Source of the DNA: Acidovorax sp. Leaf160
GTDB lineage: Bacteria > Pseudomonadota > Gammaproteobacteria > Burkholderiales > Burkholderiaceae_C
Direction of reading: 5' to 3'
Assembly (NCBI RefSeq): GCF_001424265.1
Contig: NZ_LMOV01000003.1
Coordinates: 1-64,000 of the forward strand
Length of the DNA stretch: 64,000 bases
Within the stretch, counting starts at the first letter, position 1, and each line of letters begins with the position of its first letter. Below, one piece after another: positions 42,503-51,313 of this stretch. The position numbers and the translations under genes are program-made. The notes below the pieces were generated by a model, which was not told the origin of the DNA, did no database searches, and saw nothing but the letters and a program-made list of their open reading frames with translations.

Positions 42503-43555
42503 TCAGCGCTCCACCGTGCGGTTCCAGCGCTTGTTCCATTCGGGGCGCTCGGCATTGATGACGTCCCAGTCGAGGGTCGCGGCCGTCTTGAGGATTGCGT
42601 TCATGCGCGCCTGCTCATCCGCCGCTTTGCCTTTGAGCACCGTCTTGGGGTTGACCGGGTTGTAGGAGCCGTTCTCCATCGCCAGCGCCTGGGCGTCAGG
42701 GCTGATCAGGTAGTCCACGAGCTTGTGCGCCAGTTCCGCATCGGGGTTGTCCGCCAGCACGCACTGGGCTGTCAGCAGAACCACTGCACCTTCTTTGGGC
42801 CCGACGAACTCCATCGGCATGCCTTTGGACTTCATCAATTCAACCTGCGTGAGGGTGTAGGGGAACAGCGCGGCATCGCCAGCCTGCATCATCTCCACCA
42901 CCTTGGACGAGTTGGGGATGTATTCGACGACGTTCGGGCCGATGCTGGTGGACCAGGCCTTGAAAGCGGGATCGACGTTCTTGTCGGTGCCGCCTTTAAG
43001 GCGGTTGAACATGAGAAATGCGCTCAGGCCGAAGGACGAGGCGGGCATCGACTGAACGACCACCTTGCCCTTGAACCGCGGATCGGCCAGGTCGCTCCAG
43101 GAGGTAGGGGCTGCCCAACCCTTTTCGGCGAAGATCTTGGTGCTGTAGCCCAGACCGATCAGGCCCATGGACAAGCCTACGGCGTGGTCATCCTTGAGGC
43201 GGGCGATGGGAGGCACGGCGGACAGGTTGGCAGAGGGCTTGAGCTTCTCGCACAGGCCCATGCCGATGGCGCGGACCATGATGCCGTCGTCCAGCACCAT
43301 CGCATGCATCTGCGCCTTGCCCTTGGCGGCCTGCGCCTTGGCCAGGATGTCGGTCGACGTACCCGGCACGACCACGACCTTGACGTTGTTCGCCTTCTCG
43401 AACGGCGGGAAGACGAACTGCGTGTACGTGCGCTCCATGTTGCCACCGTTCATGCCGATGTAGAGCGTTTTGGTTTGCGCCTGCGCGGCCTGCGCAGTCA
43501 TGAGGAGGGCGCAGGCTGTGGCGACGGCGAGCGTGGTAGTGGTGCGGTAGGACAC
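42503..43555 (-). CDS. ABC transporter periplasmic binding protein, spermidine/putrescine class
   Basis: The product has 350 residues. A signal peptide ends AQA before QTKTLYIG. The body has the two-lobed PotD/FbpA-type pattern (GTSTDILAKAQAAKGKAQMHAM, LADPRFKGKVVVQ, NVVEYIPNSSKVVEMMQAGD). Members bind polyamines, amino acids, opines or similar small cations. The permease and ATPase genes (46449-49174) lie upstream in the same operon, separated by three dehydrogenase genes. The ligand is likely the substrate of that dehydrogenase. Confidence 0.88.
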   Translation of the reverse strand: MSYRTTTTLAVATACALLMTAQAAQAQTKTLYIGMNGGNMERTYTQFVFPPFEKANNVKVVVVPGTSTDILAKAQAAKGKAQMHAMVLDDGIMVRAIGMGLCEKLKPSANLSAVPPIARLKDDHAVGLSMGLIGLGYSTKIFAEKGWAAPTSWSDLADPRFKGKVVVQSMPASSFGLSAFLMFNRLKGGTDKNVDPAFKAWSTSIGPNVVEYIPNSSKVVEMMQAGDAALFPYTLTQVELMKSKGMPMEFVGPKEGAVVLLTAQCVLADNPDAELAHKLVDYLISPDAQALAMENGSYNPVNPKTVLKGKAADEQARMNAILKTAATLDWDVINAERPEWNKRWNRTVER

Positions 43556-43572
43556 GGGAACTCCTTGGAATG

Positions 43573-44706
43573 TCAGGTGGGTGCGGGGAGGAAACGACGG
43601 ATGGCAAATGAATCGATCGGTGTCTCGGTGCGACCTTCGGCGACCAGCTCGGCCATCACGTCGCCGACGCCCGGCCCGAGCTGGAAACCGCCACCGGCGA
43701 AACCGAAGGCGTGGAACAGGCCGGGGCAGCGCGCACTGGCGCCCAGCACCGGCTGGTTGTCGGGCAGGTAGCCTTCGGTGCCGCTCCAGGTGCGGATCAC
43801 ATGGGCGGTCCGCAGCTGCGGAAGCAGCGCCACCAGCTGCGGCAGTTGCTCCAGGATGGCGACGTGGGACGAGCGCGCGCGCAAGCTGTCAAGCGTGTAA
43901 CCGCGCCCGCCACCGAACACCACGTTGCCGCGGCGAACCTGGCGGCAGTAGACGCCGCCGCCCTCCACGCCGAGGCTCCAGGTCAGGAAGAAGGGCAGCG
44001 GCTCCGTCACTCCCATGGTGGGAGGCAAGGCCTGCAGCGGCACGGGCTCGTCCCACTGCGCGGCGAAAGGTGCTGCCCAGGCGCCAGCGCAGTTCACCAG
44101 CGCCGGAGACTTGATGCGGAGCGCCTGGCCGTTCTGGAGGAATTCGACGACGAAACGCGTGCCGTCGTGTTCGACCGCCTGTACGGGAGCGTGCTCGCGA
44201 ACGTCGGCTCCCGCAGCCCGCGCAGCATGGGCGAAAGCCGGCGACAACAGCCGCGGGTTGGCCTGGCCATCCTCGGGGCACAGCGATCCGCCCACCGCAT
44301 CAGCGCCGACGGCCGGAAAGAACTTGCGCAGCGCCGACCGTCCCTCGATCAGCTGCAGTCCCAAGCCGTGGTCCCTCGCCTGTTCGGCATAACGATTCAG
44401 GGATTCCATGTCGGTCAGGCTGCGCGCGATCTTGAAATGGCCGCTGCGCTCGTACTCGGCCTCTATGCCGATCAGCTCCTTCAGCCGGCCCCAGATCTGG
44501 TGAGAGCGCTGTGCGAGCGGCATCTGCGCCATCGGCCGGCCCTGGCGTCGCACGCCACCGAAGTTCACGCCGCTCGAACGGGAACCGCACAAGTCGCGCT
44601 CCAGCAGGGTGACGGTCAGCCCGCGCCGACGCAGAAACAGGGCCGTGGCGCTGCCCATGATGCCTCCGCCGATGACGACCACATCGCACGCTAGCGAGTC
44701 AGCCAT
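43573..44706 (-). CDS. FAD-dependent amino-acid oxidase/dehydrogenase, catalytic (DAO-type) subunit
   Basis: The product has 377 residues. DVVVIGGGIMGSATALFLRR at residues 9-28 binds FAD, and the DAO fold continues through VNFGGVRRQGRP, LVNCAGAWA and TWSGTEGYLPDNQPVLG. It resembles the beta subunit of sarcosine oxidase, opine oxidases and D-hydroxyproline dehydrogenase. It overlaps the next upstream gene by 8 bp. Together with 44699-46126 and 46123-46452 it probably forms a three-subunit enzyme. In this locus it would oxidise the imported cyclic amino acid, for example pipecolate. Confidence 0.85.
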   Translation of the reverse strand: MADSLACDVVVIGGGIMGSATALFLRRRGLTVTLLERDLCGSRSSGVNFGGVRRQGRPMAQMPLAQRSHQIWGRLKELIGIEAEYERSGHFKIARSLTDMESLNRYAEQARDHGLGLQLIEGRSALRKFFPAVGADAVGGSLCPEDGQANPRLLSPAFAHAARAAGADVREHAPVQAVEHDGTRFVVEFLQNGQALRIKSPALVNCAGAWAAPFAAQWDEPVPLQALPPTMGVTEPLPFFLTWSLGVEGGGVYCRQVRRGNVVFGGGRGYTLDSLRARSSHVAILEQLPQLVALLPQLRTAHVIRTWSGTEGYLPDNQPVLGASARCPGLFHAFGFAGGGFQLGPGVGDVMAELVAEGRTETPIDSFAIRRFLPAPT

Positions 44707-46126
44707 GGGGCACCTCGTGCGTCGGTTGCACGGTGACGTCCACCGGCAAGGGCTTGAGCGGCGCCTGGGCGCGGAGCCGGCCCACGTCGGCCAGGGGAAT
44801 CGATTGCACTTGCGCCAGGATTTCAGCCGCCGCGGTGCCGCACATGCGGCCCTGGCATCGGCCCATTCCGACCCGGCACAGGGCCTTGAGTCGACCCATG
44901 TCGCGCGCCCCCGTCTCCAGGGCGGTCTTGCGCAGCGTGCCTGCGCTGATGTTCTCGCAGCGGCACACCACCAGGTCGTCCTCCGCCTGCGCGGCCCAGT
45001 CGCGGGGAAAGGGGAAAGCGATTTCCAGGGCCTGCCGGAAGCGCTCGGTCTTGGCCAGCCGCCGCTGAAGCAGGGCGATCCGCGCCGCATCGACCGGTAT
45101 CCGCCGATCCTGCAAGAGCGCCAGCGCCGCCAACTCGCCGGAGCTTTCGGCGGCATCTGCGCCCATGATTCCGGCACCGTCACCGGCCAGGTACACGCCC
45201 GCCACCGAACTGCGGCGCATGGCATCGGTGCGGGGCACGTGGCAGCGGTGCAGCGCGGAGAATTCGAATGCGCAATCCAGCAGATCAGCCAGCTGACTTT
45301 CCGGCCGCAAGGCATGGCCCAGTCCCAGCGCCGAGCAGGTGGTGTGCTGCACACGTCCGGCGCTGTCTTCCCACACCAGTCGCTCCAGCCCCGCAATGCC
45401 TTCCGCACGCAGCAGCCGAACCCCGTGATGCACGGGGGTGCCATGCAGCCGCAGCCGGGCGACGAGCGCCAGGCCCTTGGCCATGACCGCCGGCTGGCGC
45501 AGCATGCCGGGTGCCGCCTTGTAACGCTGGATGGCGGGCGCCGTGTCCAGAACCGCCGCCACATGGGCCCCGGCCCGGACGTATTGGCTGGCGACGAGAT
45601 ACAGCAAGGGCCCGGTACCTGCGAAGACCACGGCATCCCCGATGGCGCAGCCCTGGTATTTCAGCGCTACCTGGGATCCTCCCAGCGAATAGACGCCAGG
45701 CAGTGTCCAACCGGGGATCGGCAGCACCCGGTCGGTCGCGCCGGTCGCCACGATCACGTCGCGCCAGGCCAAGCTGCTCAGCGTGCGGGTCGGGGCATGC
45801 AGCAGGTCCAGAAGATCCGGCTGCGCGTTCCAGACCAGCGTCTGCGGGCGGTAATCGACGCGGTCGCAGATCGCGTCGAAGCTGTCGTGCACGTCTTGCG
45901 CACGCCCGGCTTCGGTGCCGTACAGCTCTGCGCCACTGCGGCGGAAGCCTTCGGGGGGACGGCGGTAGATCTGGCCACCCGCCCGTGGCGATTCGTCCAG
46001 CACCACCGGCCGCAGGCCATGGGCCAGCACGGTCTGCGCGGCGCGCACGCCGGCCGGGCCAGCACCCACGATGACGGGGGGAAGGTCCTGGCAGACCGCG
46101 CGTTGGGGAAGGGAGCCCTGCGTCAT
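44699..46126 (-). CDS. FAD/NAD(P)-dependent oxidoreductase subunit with BFD-like iron-sulfur domain
   Basis: The product has 475 residues. PPVIVGAGPAGVRAAQTVL binds FAD, and VVFAGTGPLLYLVASQY is a second dinucleotide site. The C-terminal cysteines VCRCEN and GRCQGRMCG form a BFD-like [2Fe-2S] site. This order is that of the alpha subunit of octopine/nopaline oxidase, HcnB and hydroxyproline dehydrogenase. The ATG at 46126 overlaps the stop of the small iron-sulfur subunit as ATGA, and the 3' end overlaps the DAO subunit, so the three proteins are translated together in fixed ratio. Confidence 0.88.
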   Translation of the reverse strand: MTQGSLPQRAVCQDLPPVIVGAGPAGVRAAQTVLAHGLRPVVLDESPRAGGQIYRRPPEGFRRSGAELYGTEAGRAQDVHDSFDAICDRVDYRPQTLVWNAQPDLLDLLHAPTRTLSSLAWRDVIVATGATDRVLPIPGWTLPGVYSLGGSQVALKYQGCAIGDAVVFAGTGPLLYLVASQYVRAGAHVAAVLDTAPAIQRYKAAPGMLRQPAVMAKGLALVARLRLHGTPVHHGVRLLRAEGIAGLERLVWEDSAGRVQHTTCSALGLGHALRPESQLADLLDCAFEFSALHRCHVPRTDAMRRSSVAGVYLAGDGAGIMGADAAESSGELAALALLQDRRIPVDAARIALLQRRLAKTERFRQALEIAFPFPRDWAAQAEDDLVVCRCENISAGTLRKTALETGARDMGRLKALCRVGMGRCQGRMCGTAAAEILAQVQSIPLADVGRLRAQAPLKPLPVDVTVQPTHEVPHG

Positions 46127-46452
46127 GGTGGGGCATCTCCCAGGGCGAAATCCTGCGTGCACACATGCATGCCGGGCTCGATCAGGGCCTGACAGGCCCG
46201 CAGCGAGTGGCCGTCCTCCAGGCGCACCCAGCAATCCTGGCAAGCTCCCATCATGCAGAAGCCGGCGCGGGGTTGGCGGCTGAATTCGTTGGTGCGCAAC
46301 TGGCGCGCCTGCGTCAGCACCGCAGTCAGCACGGTGTCGCCCGCCAGGGCTTGCGCCGGACGGCCGTCCAGCACGAAAGCGACCACCGGGCGGTCACGCT
46401 CCTTGAGGCGGCGCAACTGCGCGCCGGAGACCTGCGCGGAAAGGTTGTTCAT
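46123..46452 (-). CDS. Small [2Fe-2S] subunit of the heterotrimeric dehydrogenase
   Basis: The product has 109 residues. The cysteine motif GFCMMGACQDC with a fourth Cys in SLRACQA is the plant-type [2Fe-2S] site of HcnA-like small subunits. FVLDGRPAQALAGDTVLTAVL is the usual opening strand. It passes electrons from the flavin subunits to an acceptor. The start at 46452 overlaps the permease stop (ATGA) and its own stop overlaps the next subunit, which links transporter and enzyme expression. Confidence 0.9.
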   Translation of the reverse strand: MNNLSAQVSGAQLRRLKERDRPVVAFVLDGRPAQALAGDTVLTAVLTQARQLRTNEFSRQPRAGFCMMGACQDCWVRLEDGHSLRACQALIEPGMHVCTQDFALGDAPP

Positions 46453-47246
46453 ACGTTCTTGCCGATCAGGATGCGATCCAGGCCATACACCCGGTCCAGC
46501 AGCAGCATCAGCGCCAGCGTGAGGCACACGATGAGTGCAGAGACGGCAGCCATCATCGGATCGAGCGATTCGGTGGCATACATGTACATGCGGACCGGCA
46601 GCGTCACGGTGGACGGCGACACCACGAAGATCGACATCGTCAGTTCGTCGAAGCTGTTGATGAAGGCCAGCAGCCATCCGCCGGTGATGCCCGGCAGCAT
46701 CAGCGGCAGCGTCATGCGGCGGAACACCGTGAGGCTGCCCGCCCCCAGCGAAGAGGCGGCCTGCTCGACGGTTCGGTCGAAGCCCACCAGCGCTGCCATC
46801 ACCAGCCGCATGATGTACGGGGTCACGATCAGGGTATGGGCCAAGATCAGCCAGCCGAAGCTGCCCTGCCCGCCAACCAGCGAGAACATGCGCAGCAGTG
46901 CCACTCCCAGCACCAGATGCGGAATGATCAGCGGCGACAGGAACAGCCCCTGCAGGAACGCGCGCCCGGGCACCTCGTAGCGGACGATGGCCAGGGCGGC
47001 GGGCACCGCCAGGATCGTCGCGAGCGTCGCGGACACTGCGGCGAGGATGAAGCTGTTCCAGAACGACTGTACGAAATCCGGGTGGTGCAGCACGCGATCG
47101 AACCACCGCAGCGAGAACTGCGTCGTGGGCAGCGTCAACGTCTCCGAGGGCGTGAAGGCCACGATGCAGACGATGACCAAGGGCGCGAGCATGAAGGTGA
47201 TCACGAGCGCGTTGAAGAGCAGGGCGAAGGGACCGTTCTTTTGCAT
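46449..47246 (-). CDS. ABC transporter permease, PotC type
   Basis: The product has 265 residues with six hydrophobic segments. The permease (EAA) loop is EQAASSLGAGSLTVFRRMTLPLMLPGI, the contact to the ATPase. It belongs to the PotC subfamily of polyamine/opine/iron importers and pairs with the PotB-type permease directly upstream. It ends in a 4-bp overlap with the small iron-sulfur subunit. Confidence 0.92.
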   Translation of the reverse strand: MQKNGPFALLFNALVITFMLAPLVIVCIVAFTPSETLTLPTTQFSLRWFDRVLHHPDFVQSFWNSFILAAVSATLATILAVPAALAIVRYEVPGRAFLQGLFLSPLIIPHLVLGVALLRMFSLVGGQGSFGWLILAHTLIVTPYIMRLVMAALVGFDRTVEQAASSLGAGSLTVFRRMTLPLMLPGITGGWLLAFINSFDELTMSIFVVSPSTVTLPVRMYMYATESLDPMMAAVSALIVCLTLALMLLLDRVYGLDRILIGKNV

Positions 47247-47258
47247 GGCGCGGCCTCC

Positions 47259-48116
47259 TCAGCCCAGGGTCTTGCGATAGCGGCCCTCGACCATGCGGTT
47301 CCAGCCCAGCATGATCACCAAGTTGGCCGCCAGCAGGATGAAGGCGATGGCAGCCCCTAGCGGCCAGTTCAGTTCGTTGAGGTATTCGTCGTAGATCAAC
47401 GTCGCGACCATCTTGACCCGGCGTCCGCCCAGCAGGCCCGGGATCGCGAAGGAGCTGGCCGACAGTCCGAAGACGATCAGGCTGCCCGACAGGATGCCGG
47501 GCATGACCTGCGGCAGCACCACGCGCCGCAGGGTGGTGAAGTGAGACGCCGACAGCGACAACGCGGCGTTCTCGACCCACGGATCGAGCTTCTGCAGCGA
47601 AGTCCACACCGGGATCACCATGAACGGCAGCATCACGTGCACCAGGGCGATCACGATGGCCGTTTCGTTGTAGAGCAGCTTGGCGGGCCCCAGGCCGACG
47701 AGCCGCAGCACCTCGTTGACCAGCCCCTCGGGGCCCAGCAGCATGCTCCAGCCGAAAGCGCGCACCACCACCGAAATCAGCAGGGGCGCCAGGATGATGA
47801 GCAGGAAAATGGAGCGCCAGGGCGATCCCATCCGGCTGAGGATGTAGGCCTCCGGTGCACCGACCAGGATGCATACCAGCGTCACCAGTGCCGAGACTCG
47901 CAGCGTGCGCCAGAAGATCTCGTAATAGTAGGAGTCCTGCGCCACATGCAGGTAGTGCCCCAGGGTGAAAGTGCCCGCGACCGGGCCCTTGTCCGCATCG
48001 AACGCGTTGAAGGACAGCAGGAACGTCAGCGCCAGAGGCGCCAGCAGCATGACGGCGAACAGGATCAGGGCGGGCGCCGCCAATCCCCAGGGCGCCCAGT
48101 TGACGCGCGCCTTCAT
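47259..48116 (-). CDS. ABC transporter permease, PotB type
   Basis: The product has 285 residues with six membrane segments. The EAA loop is ENAALSLSASHFTTLRRVVLPQ. It starts with a 4-bp overlap of the ATPase stop and ends 12 bp before the PotC-type permease, so the pair forms the membrane channel of the importer. Confidence 0.92.
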   Translation of the reverse strand: MKARVNWAPWGLAAPALILFAVMLLAPLALTFLLSFNAFDADKGPVAGTFTLGHYLHVAQDSYYYEIFWRTLRVSALVTLVCILVGAPEAYILSRMGSPWRSIFLLIILAPLLISVVVRAFGWSMLLGPEGLVNEVLRLVGLGPAKLLYNETAIVIALVHVMLPFMVIPVWTSLQKLDPWVENAALSLSASHFTTLRRVVLPQVMPGILSGSLIVFGLSASSFAIPGLLGGRRVKMVATLIYDEYLNELNWPLGAAIAFILLAANLVIMLGWNRMVEGRYRKTLG

Positions 48117-49174
48117 GCCCGCTCCCCGGAGGAGACCACCCGCAGGTTGCTGTCGTGCCAGTCCATGCCCACCGACTGGCCGACCTCATGCGGGGCGCTG
48201 CCGTCGTTGACGGCCGAAACCAGCAGTTCACCCAGCGGGCTGCGCACGGTGTACATCCACTGGTTGCCCAGGAAGAAGCGCTGGTGCACCAACCCCTCGC
48301 AGCGACCGGAACCCGGGGCGGTGCAGTAAAGCTTCTCGGGCCGCAGCGCCAGTATCGCGTCGCCGCCGGCACAGGCACCCATCGGCACCGCCAGCTGCAA
48401 TGGCCCCACCTTGGCAAACATCTGACCATCGGCGCCAGCCTCGACCGTGGCCTGCAACAGGTTGGCCTTGCCGACGAAGGTGGAGATGAAGGCGTTGCGC
48501 GGATGCTCGTACACCGACAGCGGTGCGTCCACCTGGGTGATGCGGCCAGCCTCCATGACGACCACGCGGTCGCTGATGGACATCGCTTCAGCCTGGTCGT
48601 GGGTGACCATGATGGTGGTGGTGCCGACCTGCCGCTGGATCTCGCGCAATTCGAACTGCATCTCTTCACGCAGCTTGGCGTCGAGGTTGGACAGGGGCTC
48701 GTCGAGCAGCAGCACCGGCGGCCGGATGACCAGCGCACGCGCCAGCGCCACCCGCTGCCGCTGGCCGCCCGAGAGTTCACGCGGGTAGCGATCGGCATGG
48801 CGTTCGAGATGCACCAGTGCGAGCGCGTGCGCCGTGCGATCGCGCCGCTCTGCAGCCGGGCACCTGCGCATCTCCAGTCCGAAAGCCACGTTCTCCTGCA
48901 CGGTCATGTGCGGGAACAACGCGTACGTCTGGAACACGATGCCGAGTCCGCGCGCATTGGCTTTCGTACGCGTGATGTCCCGCCCTTCGAGTTCGATCAC
49001 CCCCTCCGACACCTCCACGAAGCCCGCGATCATCTGCAAGGTAGTGGTCTTGCCGCAGCCGGACGGCCCCAGCAAGGACACGAACTCTCCTTTTGCGACT
49101 TCGAGGCTGAAGTCGTGGACCGCCCTGACGTTGCCGTAGGCCTTGGACACGTGCTGGAGACGCAGGAAGCTCAT
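48113..49174 (-). CDS. ABC transporter ATP-binding protein, PotA type
   Basis: The product has 353 residues. Walker A is GPSGCGKTT, the Q loop FQTYALFPHM, the signature LSGGQRQRVALARAL, and Walker B VLLLDEPLSNLDAK, with the switch His in VTHDQAEAMS. A C-terminal regulatory TOBE-like domain follows (AILALRPEKLY). It energises uptake by the two permeases downstream. It is the first gene of the operon and is divergent from the IclR regulator across a 151-bp spacer that carries a strong palindrome. Confidence 0.95.
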   Translation of the reverse strand: MSFLRLQHVSKAYGNVRAVHDFSLEVAKGEFVSLLGPSGCGKTTTLQMIAGFVEVSEGVIELEGRDITRTKANARGLGIVFQTYALFPHMTVQENVAFGLEMRRCPAAERRDRTAHALALVHLERHADRYPRELSGGQRQRVALARALVIRPPVLLLDEPLSNLDAKLREEMQFELREIQRQVGTTTIMVTHDQAEAMSISDRVVVMEAGRITQVDAPLSVYEHPRNAFISTFVGKANLLQATVEAGADGQMFAKVGPLQLAVPMGACAGGDAILALRPEKLYCTAPGSGRCEGLVHQRFFLGNQWMYTVRSPLGELLVSAVNDGSAPHEVGQSVGMDWHDSNLRVVSSGERA

Positions 49175-49303
49175 GGATCACCCCTGTCGGCGGAAACGCC
49201 GCCTGTTGGCTTGATGAAATAGATGCGGCGCTTTTTGCAATTGTTGTGCCCGAGGAAAATGCACCCCTAGGTAGAAACTCTGATTCTGGAATATTTCTAC
49301 AAT

Positions 49304-49324
49304 TTATTCCGCAAAACGGAATAA
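49304..49324. promoter_or_regulatory. Operator-like palindrome next to the IclR gene
   Basis: TTATTCCG-CAAAA-CGGAATAA is a perfect 8-bp inverted repeat with a 5-bp spacer. Further half-sites occur at 49288-49292 (GGAAT) and 49342-49350 (TTATTCC). IclR regulators typically bind such AT-rich inverted repeats. It lies in the spacer shared with the ABC importer operon. Confidence 0.8.
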
Positions 49325-49325
49325 C

Positions 49326-50198
49326 ATGCCACTCATCAATTTTGTTATTCCAACCATGACAGCTGCCGCAGAAGACGACGCTCACCAACGTGGGGCCATG
49401 CACCGCACCTTTCAGATCCTGCGCACGCTGGCGGTGCACCAGCGCGAAGGCATGCGTGTCACCCATCTCGCCAAGACACTCGGAATGACGCCCCCCACCA
49501 CGCATCGCCTACTGCAGGGCCTGGTGCAGGAATCGATGGTGGAGCAGGACGCGCAGAACAAGCTCTACCGTCTCAGCCTGGATCTGTTCTGCCTGGGGGC
49601 CCAGGCGGGCGCGGTGCACGATCTGCGAGCGCTGGCGCGGCCGGCGCTGCTGCGACTCAACGCCAGCCTGGGCGACACGGTGCTGCTCCTGGTGCGGTCC
49701 GGCTTCGATGCGGTCTGCCTGGACCGCGTCGAAGGGCAGTATCCGATCCGTACCTTCACCGGCGATGTGGGCGGACGGGTGGCGCTCGGCGTAGGCCAGG
49801 GGGCGCTGGTGATCCTCGCGCATCTCCCCCAGGCAGAAATGGAGGAGGTGCTGCGCTACAACCTGCCGCGCATCCAGCACTACAACGTCTACGACGAGGT
49901 GTACCTGCGCACCGAAGTCCAGCGCACCCGCGAGCTCGGCCATTGCGCGACCTCCAGCGGACTCCTGGAGGGCATGTCAGGCGTTGCGGTACCCGTCTTC
50001 GATCGCAACCGCAACGTGGTGGCGGCGCTGTCCGTCGGCACGCACACCAGCCGTCTGAACGAAGAAAGGCTTCCGATCGTGAGAGACATGCTCGCGCGCG
50101 AGGCGAAGCAACTTTCGCTGCAGATCAATCCGTTCGATCCGACCCTGCGACACCCCATGCATTCCCTGGTGGCCAGCACCGCCAGCCGTCCGCTGTGA
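49326..50198 (+). CDS. IclR-family transcriptional regulator
   Basis: The product has 290 residues. The winged helix is near residues 25-85 (RTFQILRTLAVHQREGMRVTHLAKTLGMTPPTTHRLL) and the effector domain follows (DTVLLLVRSGFDAVCLDRVEG, GVAVPVFDRNRNVVAALSVG). It is divergent from the ABC importer and presumably represses that operon and itself. The ATG at 49326 abuts the palindrome at 49304-49324; an alternative ATG at 49356 also fits the family and has no better ribosome site. The following dehydrogenase gene overlaps or nearly overlaps its stop. Confidence 0.92.
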   Translation: MPLINFVIPTMTAAAEDDAHQRGAMHRTFQILRTLAVHQREGMRVTHLAKTLGMTPPTTHRLLQGLVQESMVEQDAQNKLYRLSLDLFCLGAQAGAVHDLRALARPALLRLNASLGDTVLLLVRSGFDAVCLDRVEGQYPIRTFTGDVGGRVALGVGQGALVILAHLPQAEMEEVLRYNLPRIQHYNVYDEVYLRTEVQRTRELGHCATSSGLLEGMSGVAVPVFDRNRNVVAALSVGTHTSRLNEERLPIVRDMLAREAKQLSLQINPFDPTLRHPMHSLVASTASRPL

Positions 50199-50203
50199 AA
50201 CCG

Positions 50204-51157
50204 ATGCCGCTGCCTCCTGTCAACCTCGTGATCAAAAGCGGAGGTTCGGCCGCCATGGCGGAATGGCGCGACCTTTTCGCCGAAGCGGCGCCGCATGTGC
50301 AGGTGCATGACTGGAACGACCCGGCGCTCGTCGCCGACTGCATCGACTTCGCGCTCGTCTGGGAGCCAGAGGCGGGGAGACTGGCCCGCCTGCCGCGACT
50401 CAAGGCCGTTCTCAGCTCTGCGGCGGGCGTTGATCACATCCTGGCCGACCCGTTCCTGCCTGCGGGCTTGCCGGTCGTGCGCATGGTGACTGCGGAGACC
50501 CAGACCCGCATGGCCGAGTTCTGCACCATGGCTGCCTTGATGCTGCAAAAGGACATGCCGCGCGCTATCGCCCAGCAGCGGGAACGTCGGTGGCAGGAGT
50601 TCAGTCCGGCGACGACCGCCAGCGGGACGACGGTGGGCATCCTGGGTCTGGGCAGCCTCGGTGCGAACGTTGCCAAGATGCTGCAGGCGGTCGGGTTCAA
50701 CGTGCTGGGCTGGTCGCGCAGTCGCAAGCGAATCGACGGCGTGGAGAGTCTTGCCGGCCCCGACGAACTGCCCTCGTTGCTGAAGCGCAGTCAGATCCTC
50801 ATCTGCCTGCTGCCGGATACGCCCGATACGAAAGGCCTATTGGACGCCCGACTGTTCGGCCAGTTGCCTCCGGGAGCGCACTTGGTCAATGCCGGGCGTG
50901 GCGCGCAATTGTGCGCCGCGGACTTGCTGGCCGCGCTCGACAGCGGGCAACTGGGCAGCGCCTTGCTCGATGTGACCGATCCCGAGCCGCTGCCTGCCGA
51001 TTCGCCGCTGTGGCGCCATCCACGCATCGTGGTCTCCCCGCACACCGCCGCCTCGGCCAGCCGACGCGCCAAGGCTCGGCAGGCCGCGTTCAGCATGGGC
51101 CAGTGGCAGCGCGGGGAGCCCCTGTCGAACATCTACCAGAGCGACCGGAGATATTGA
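50204..51157 (+). CDS. D-2-hydroxyacid dehydrogenase family protein
   Basis: The product has 317 residues. GILGLGSLGANVAKMLQAVG is the NAD(P)-binding motif. The catalytic Arg is in VNAGRGAQL, the Glu in DVTDPEPLP, and the His in SPHTAASASR, as in GhrA-like dehydrogenases. It interconverts a 2-oxo acid and its 2-hydroxy acid. It follows the IclR gene directly; a GTG at 50195 overlapping the IclR stop (GTGA) is an alternative start. In this locus it may act on 2-oxoadipate or a related acid, but this is a guess. Confidence 0.87.
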   Translation: MPLPPVNLVIKSGGSAAMAEWRDLFAEAAPHVQVHDWNDPALVADCIDFALVWEPEAGRLARLPRLKAVLSSAAGVDHILADPFLPAGLPVVRMVTAETQTRMAEFCTMAALMLQKDMPRAIAQQRERRWQEFSPATTASGTTVGILGLGSLGANVAKMLQAVGFNVLGWSRSRKRIDGVESLAGPDELPSLLKRSQILICLLPDTPDTKGLLDARLFGQLPPGAHLVNAGRGAQLCAADLLAALDSGQLGSALLDVTDPEPLPADSPLWRHPRIVVSPHTAASASRRAKARQAAFSMGQWQRGEPLSNIYQSDRRY

Positions 51158-51313
51158 GTACCGCATGGACTACCGCAGATCGCACGGAGGACGCCGGCCA
51201 CCCGGGTGCGTGGAGCATGCGGCTCCCAGCGCATCTGCAAGGGCCTTCGAGAAGCCGAGTAGACAGTGTTCCGACAGCGATCCGACAGCGGTCCGGTTTG
51301 CCGTGAGAGCGCT

